Positions 62,424 through 64,000 of a stretch of DNA of 64,000 nt are shown here, one piece after another. The translations under genes and the position numbers were made by a program. Below the pieces are notes generated by a model, which worked only from the letters and a program-made list of their open reading frames with translations, was not told the origin of the DNA and made no database searches. Positions within the stretch are counted from its first letter, which is position 1, and every line of letters starts with the position of its first letter. The stretch comes from Granulicella rosea (GTDB lineage Bacteria; Acidobacteriota; Terriglobia; Terriglobales; Acidobacteriaceae): assembly GCF_900188085.1 (NCBI RefSeq), contig NZ_FZOU01000003.1, forward strand, positions 248,001 through 312,000. The letters are read 5' to 3'.

Positions 62424-63170
62424 CTAGCGCCTTAGCGACACTACTGGCCCGCCGATGGGGTGGCAGAAGACCTTGCCGTGGCTCAGGGCGATCTTGCGTT
62501 GCGCGAGCGCGGCCATCTCGGGGTCGTGCGTGACCATGACGATGGTGTGGCCTGTCTGGTGCAGATCCTTGAGCAGGTTGGCGACGATCTTCTGATTGGC
62601 CTGGTCCAGATTTCCCGTGGGTTCGTCGGCAAGCAGGATCGGCGGGTTGTTGATCAGCGCGCGGGCGATGCAGACGCGCTGCTGTTCGCCGCCCGAGAGC
62701 TCGCTTGGCAGGTGCTGCGCGCGGTGGCCCATGCCCACGCGTTCGAGCGAGGCGCGGGCCTCTTTTTCGTCCGTCATGGAGTGGAAGTACTGGGCCAGCA
62801 TGACGTTTTCGAGCGCCGAGAGGTACGGGATCAGGTGGAACTGCTGGAAGATGAAGCCGATCTTGTCGGCGCGGAAGCGGTCGAGCTCTGTGGGGCTCAT
62901 GGCGGCGAGGTCGGCGCCGTCGATCTTCAGCGTGCCGGCGGTGGGTCGGTCGAGGCACCCGAGCATGTTGACCAGCGTTGACTTGCCGGAGCCCGAGGGG
63001 CCGGTGATCGCGACCCACTCCCCGGCGACGATCGAGAAGGTGGCGTCGTCGAGCGCGCGGACGGAGGCGCCGCGGCCGGTGTACTCGCGGCTGACGTGCT
63101 CGAGCGCGATGACGGCGCACTCGGCGCGGGTCTGGTTCTCGTTGAGGCTGGTGGTGACGACTTCTGCCAT
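62424..63170 (-). CDS. ABC transporter ATP-binding protein (MacB/LolD-type)
   Basis: 248 aa. Walker A GPSGSGKST, Q-loop FQQFHLIPYLSALENV, signature LSGGEQQR, Walker B ILLADEPTGNLD and H-loop VTHDPE are complete. The sequence belongs to the MacB/LolD/FtsE branch which works with FtsX-type permeases. The permease gene ends 15 bases upstream, in the same direction. The exported substrate (lipoprotein, peptide, drug) cannot be inferred. Confidence 0.93.
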   Translation of the reverse strand: MAEVVTTSLNENQTRAECAVIALEHVSREYTGRGASVRALDDATFSIVAGEWVAITGPSGSGKSTLVNMLGCLDRPTAGTLKIDGADLAAMSPTELDRFRADKIGFIFQQFHLIPYLSALENVMLAQYFHSMTDEKEARASLERVGMGHRAQHLPSELSGGEQQRVCIARALINNPPILLADEPTGNLDQANQKIVANLLKDLHQTGHTIVMVTHDPEMAALAQRKIALSHGKVFCHPIGGPVVSLRR

Positions 63171-63185
63171 GACTCTTCTATTCTC

Positions 63186-64000
63186 TCACTCGCCCTTCAG
63201 GAGCGAGGCGGGTTCCAGCGTGCTGAGGGCGCGCGCCGGGAGGAGCGCGGCCATGGCGGCGATGGCGAGGTTGAGCAACAGGACCAGCGGCAGCACCTGC
63301 GGACGGGGCAGCGTGGCGGTATGGAAGTTGGTCTCGCTGATGGCCCATGCGGCGGCCGAGCCGAGCAGCCAGCCGGTGGCGACGCCGGCGCTGGCGAGCA
63401 GTACGGTTTCAAGCAGGAAGAGCGCCATCATCTGGAGCTGGGTGCCGCCGAGCGCCTTCATCAGGGCGAAGTCGCGGCGGCGTTCGAGCACGCTGGCCGA
63501 GAGGGTCGCGAGGACCGAGACGCCGACGGTGAGCGCGATGAGCAGGACCGCGCCGAACATGAGCGCGTGGGTCTTGTCGACGATGCGGGACTCGCCCTCG
63601 ACGAGCTGGCGAACGGGCTCGACCTCAAGGCCTGGGAGCTGGGCGCGGAGACGGCCGAGCGCGGCTTCGACCTGTGGGGCGCCGCCGGGAATCTGGACTT
63701 CCACGACGGTGGGGGAAGCGTGGGTCCAACCCGCAAAATCTGCCTGTGAGATATAGATGCGGGAGTCCTCGTCGCCGCCGGTGCGCAAGTGTCCGGCGCT
63801 GGCGAAGGTCTGCTTCTGCCCGGCGAAGGTGAGTGCGAGGGTGCGTTCGTCGGCGATGAAGTTCGCGGCCTTCTGGCCGACGAGGGCGGCGTTGGGCGCG
63901 GTGGGCCAGGCGTCGGCCTGCCAGGTGGAATCGATGGCGCGGACGGCGGGGAAGTCGACCCCGGCGACGACGACAGGCGTGCCCCGGTCGGTGGTGGCGA
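63186..64000 (-). CDS. FtsX/MacB-type ABC permease (partial, runs off the right edge)
   Basis: About 271 C-terminal residues are visible, and the frame stays open to base 64000. A periplasmic part (GTPVVVAGVDFPAV, then SRIYISQADFAGW, and VVEVQIPGGA) precedes an FtsX core: helix HALMFGAVLLIALTVGVSVLATLSASVLE, coupling helix ERRRDFALMKALGGTQLQM, two more helices and the family-typical end ARALSTLEPASLLKGE. It pairs with the ATPase at 62424-63170. The N-terminal helix and part of the periplasmic domain are beyond the window. Confidence 0.9.
   Translation of the reverse strand, partial: ATTDRGTPVVVAGVDFPAVRAIDSTWQADAWPTAPNAALVGQKAANFIADERTLALTFAGQKQTFASAGHLRTGGDEDSRIYISQADFAGWTHASPTVVEVQIPGGAPQVEAALGRLRAQLPGLEVEPVRQLVEGESRIVDKTHALMFGAVLLIALTVGVSVLATLSASVLERRRDFALMKALGGTQLQMMALFLLETVLLASAGVATGWLLGSAAAWAISETNFHTATLPRPQVLPLVLLLNLAIAAMAALLPARALSTLEPASLLKGE

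Overview
The window looks like a chromosomal segment of an acidobacterium, most likely Terriglobales/Acidobacteriaceae (Granulicella, Terriglobus, Edaphobacter and relatives). The reasons are high GC content, a diderm gene set (LptF/LptG permease, Lnt, TonB-dependent receptor with an N-terminal carboxypeptidase-regulatory domain, OmpA lipoprotein), and many copies of a short repeat (GTCATCCTGAGCGCAGCGAAGG, read as CHPERSEG when translated) that I associate with this group. The genus cannot be fixed from the sequence alone. I saw no rRNA, tRNA, CRISPR array, prophage or insertion sequence. Most of the window is housekeeping, envelope and transport genes in short operons.

Layout. 1-7.4 kb: a minus-strand run of sensor kinase, MarC-type membrane protein, response regulator, CopZ-like metallochaperone, CopA copper ATPase and a fused LptF-LptG permease cut by the window edge. 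7.5-12.7 kb: a beta-propeller protein, a type-B carboxylesterase, a fatty-acid desaturase and mannose-6-phosphate isomerase. 12.8-18.9 kb: a glycosyltransferase block with three GT-C membrane proteins and two polyprenyl-phosphate-type GT2 enzymes, one fused to GtrA. 19.3-23.5 kb: an IclR regulator divergent from glucose-6-phosphate isomerase, then divergent peroxiredoxin and thioredoxin genes. 23.8-29.4 kb: a TPR metallopeptidase, an orphan molybdate/tungstate-type binding protein and a TonB-dependent receptor. 29.7-38.3 kb: UvrC, OmpA lipoprotein, DUF3311, MazG, a GNAT plus enolase-superfamily racemase/OSBS pair, a secreted protein, bactofilin and a methyltransferase-like partner. 38.4-48.9 kb: an AT-hook protein, an APC permease with a Usp-like tail and its 43-aa partner, Lnt, a TOBE regulator, prfB with its programmed frameshift, DinB, a CoA-binding protein, DsbD and a hypothetical protein. 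49.1-64 kb: an NTF2-like secreted protein, a GT-C protein, RarA, a SpoU methyltransferase, TsaC/Sua5, a DUF218 protein, a DUF92 protein, a YncE-like lipoprotein, a sigK/rskA-type pair, TlyA, NAD kinase, VapBC and a MacB/LolD-type ABC transporter cut by the right edge.

How genes work together. Pgi and ManA feed hexose phosphates towards mannose donors. The two GT2 enzymes could load mannose (or another hexose) on a polyprenyl carrier for the GT-C proteins. CopZ hands copper to CopA, plausibly under the two-component pair. Peroxiredoxin/thioredoxin and DsbD handle thiol redox chemistry. The most distinctive non-coding content is two families of palindromic repeats. The CHPERSEG family lies between genes, in frame inside uvrC, and at the ends of mazG and lnt. 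A second family builds a composite element of palindrome, inverted arms and palindrome that occurs twice in full and once in part.
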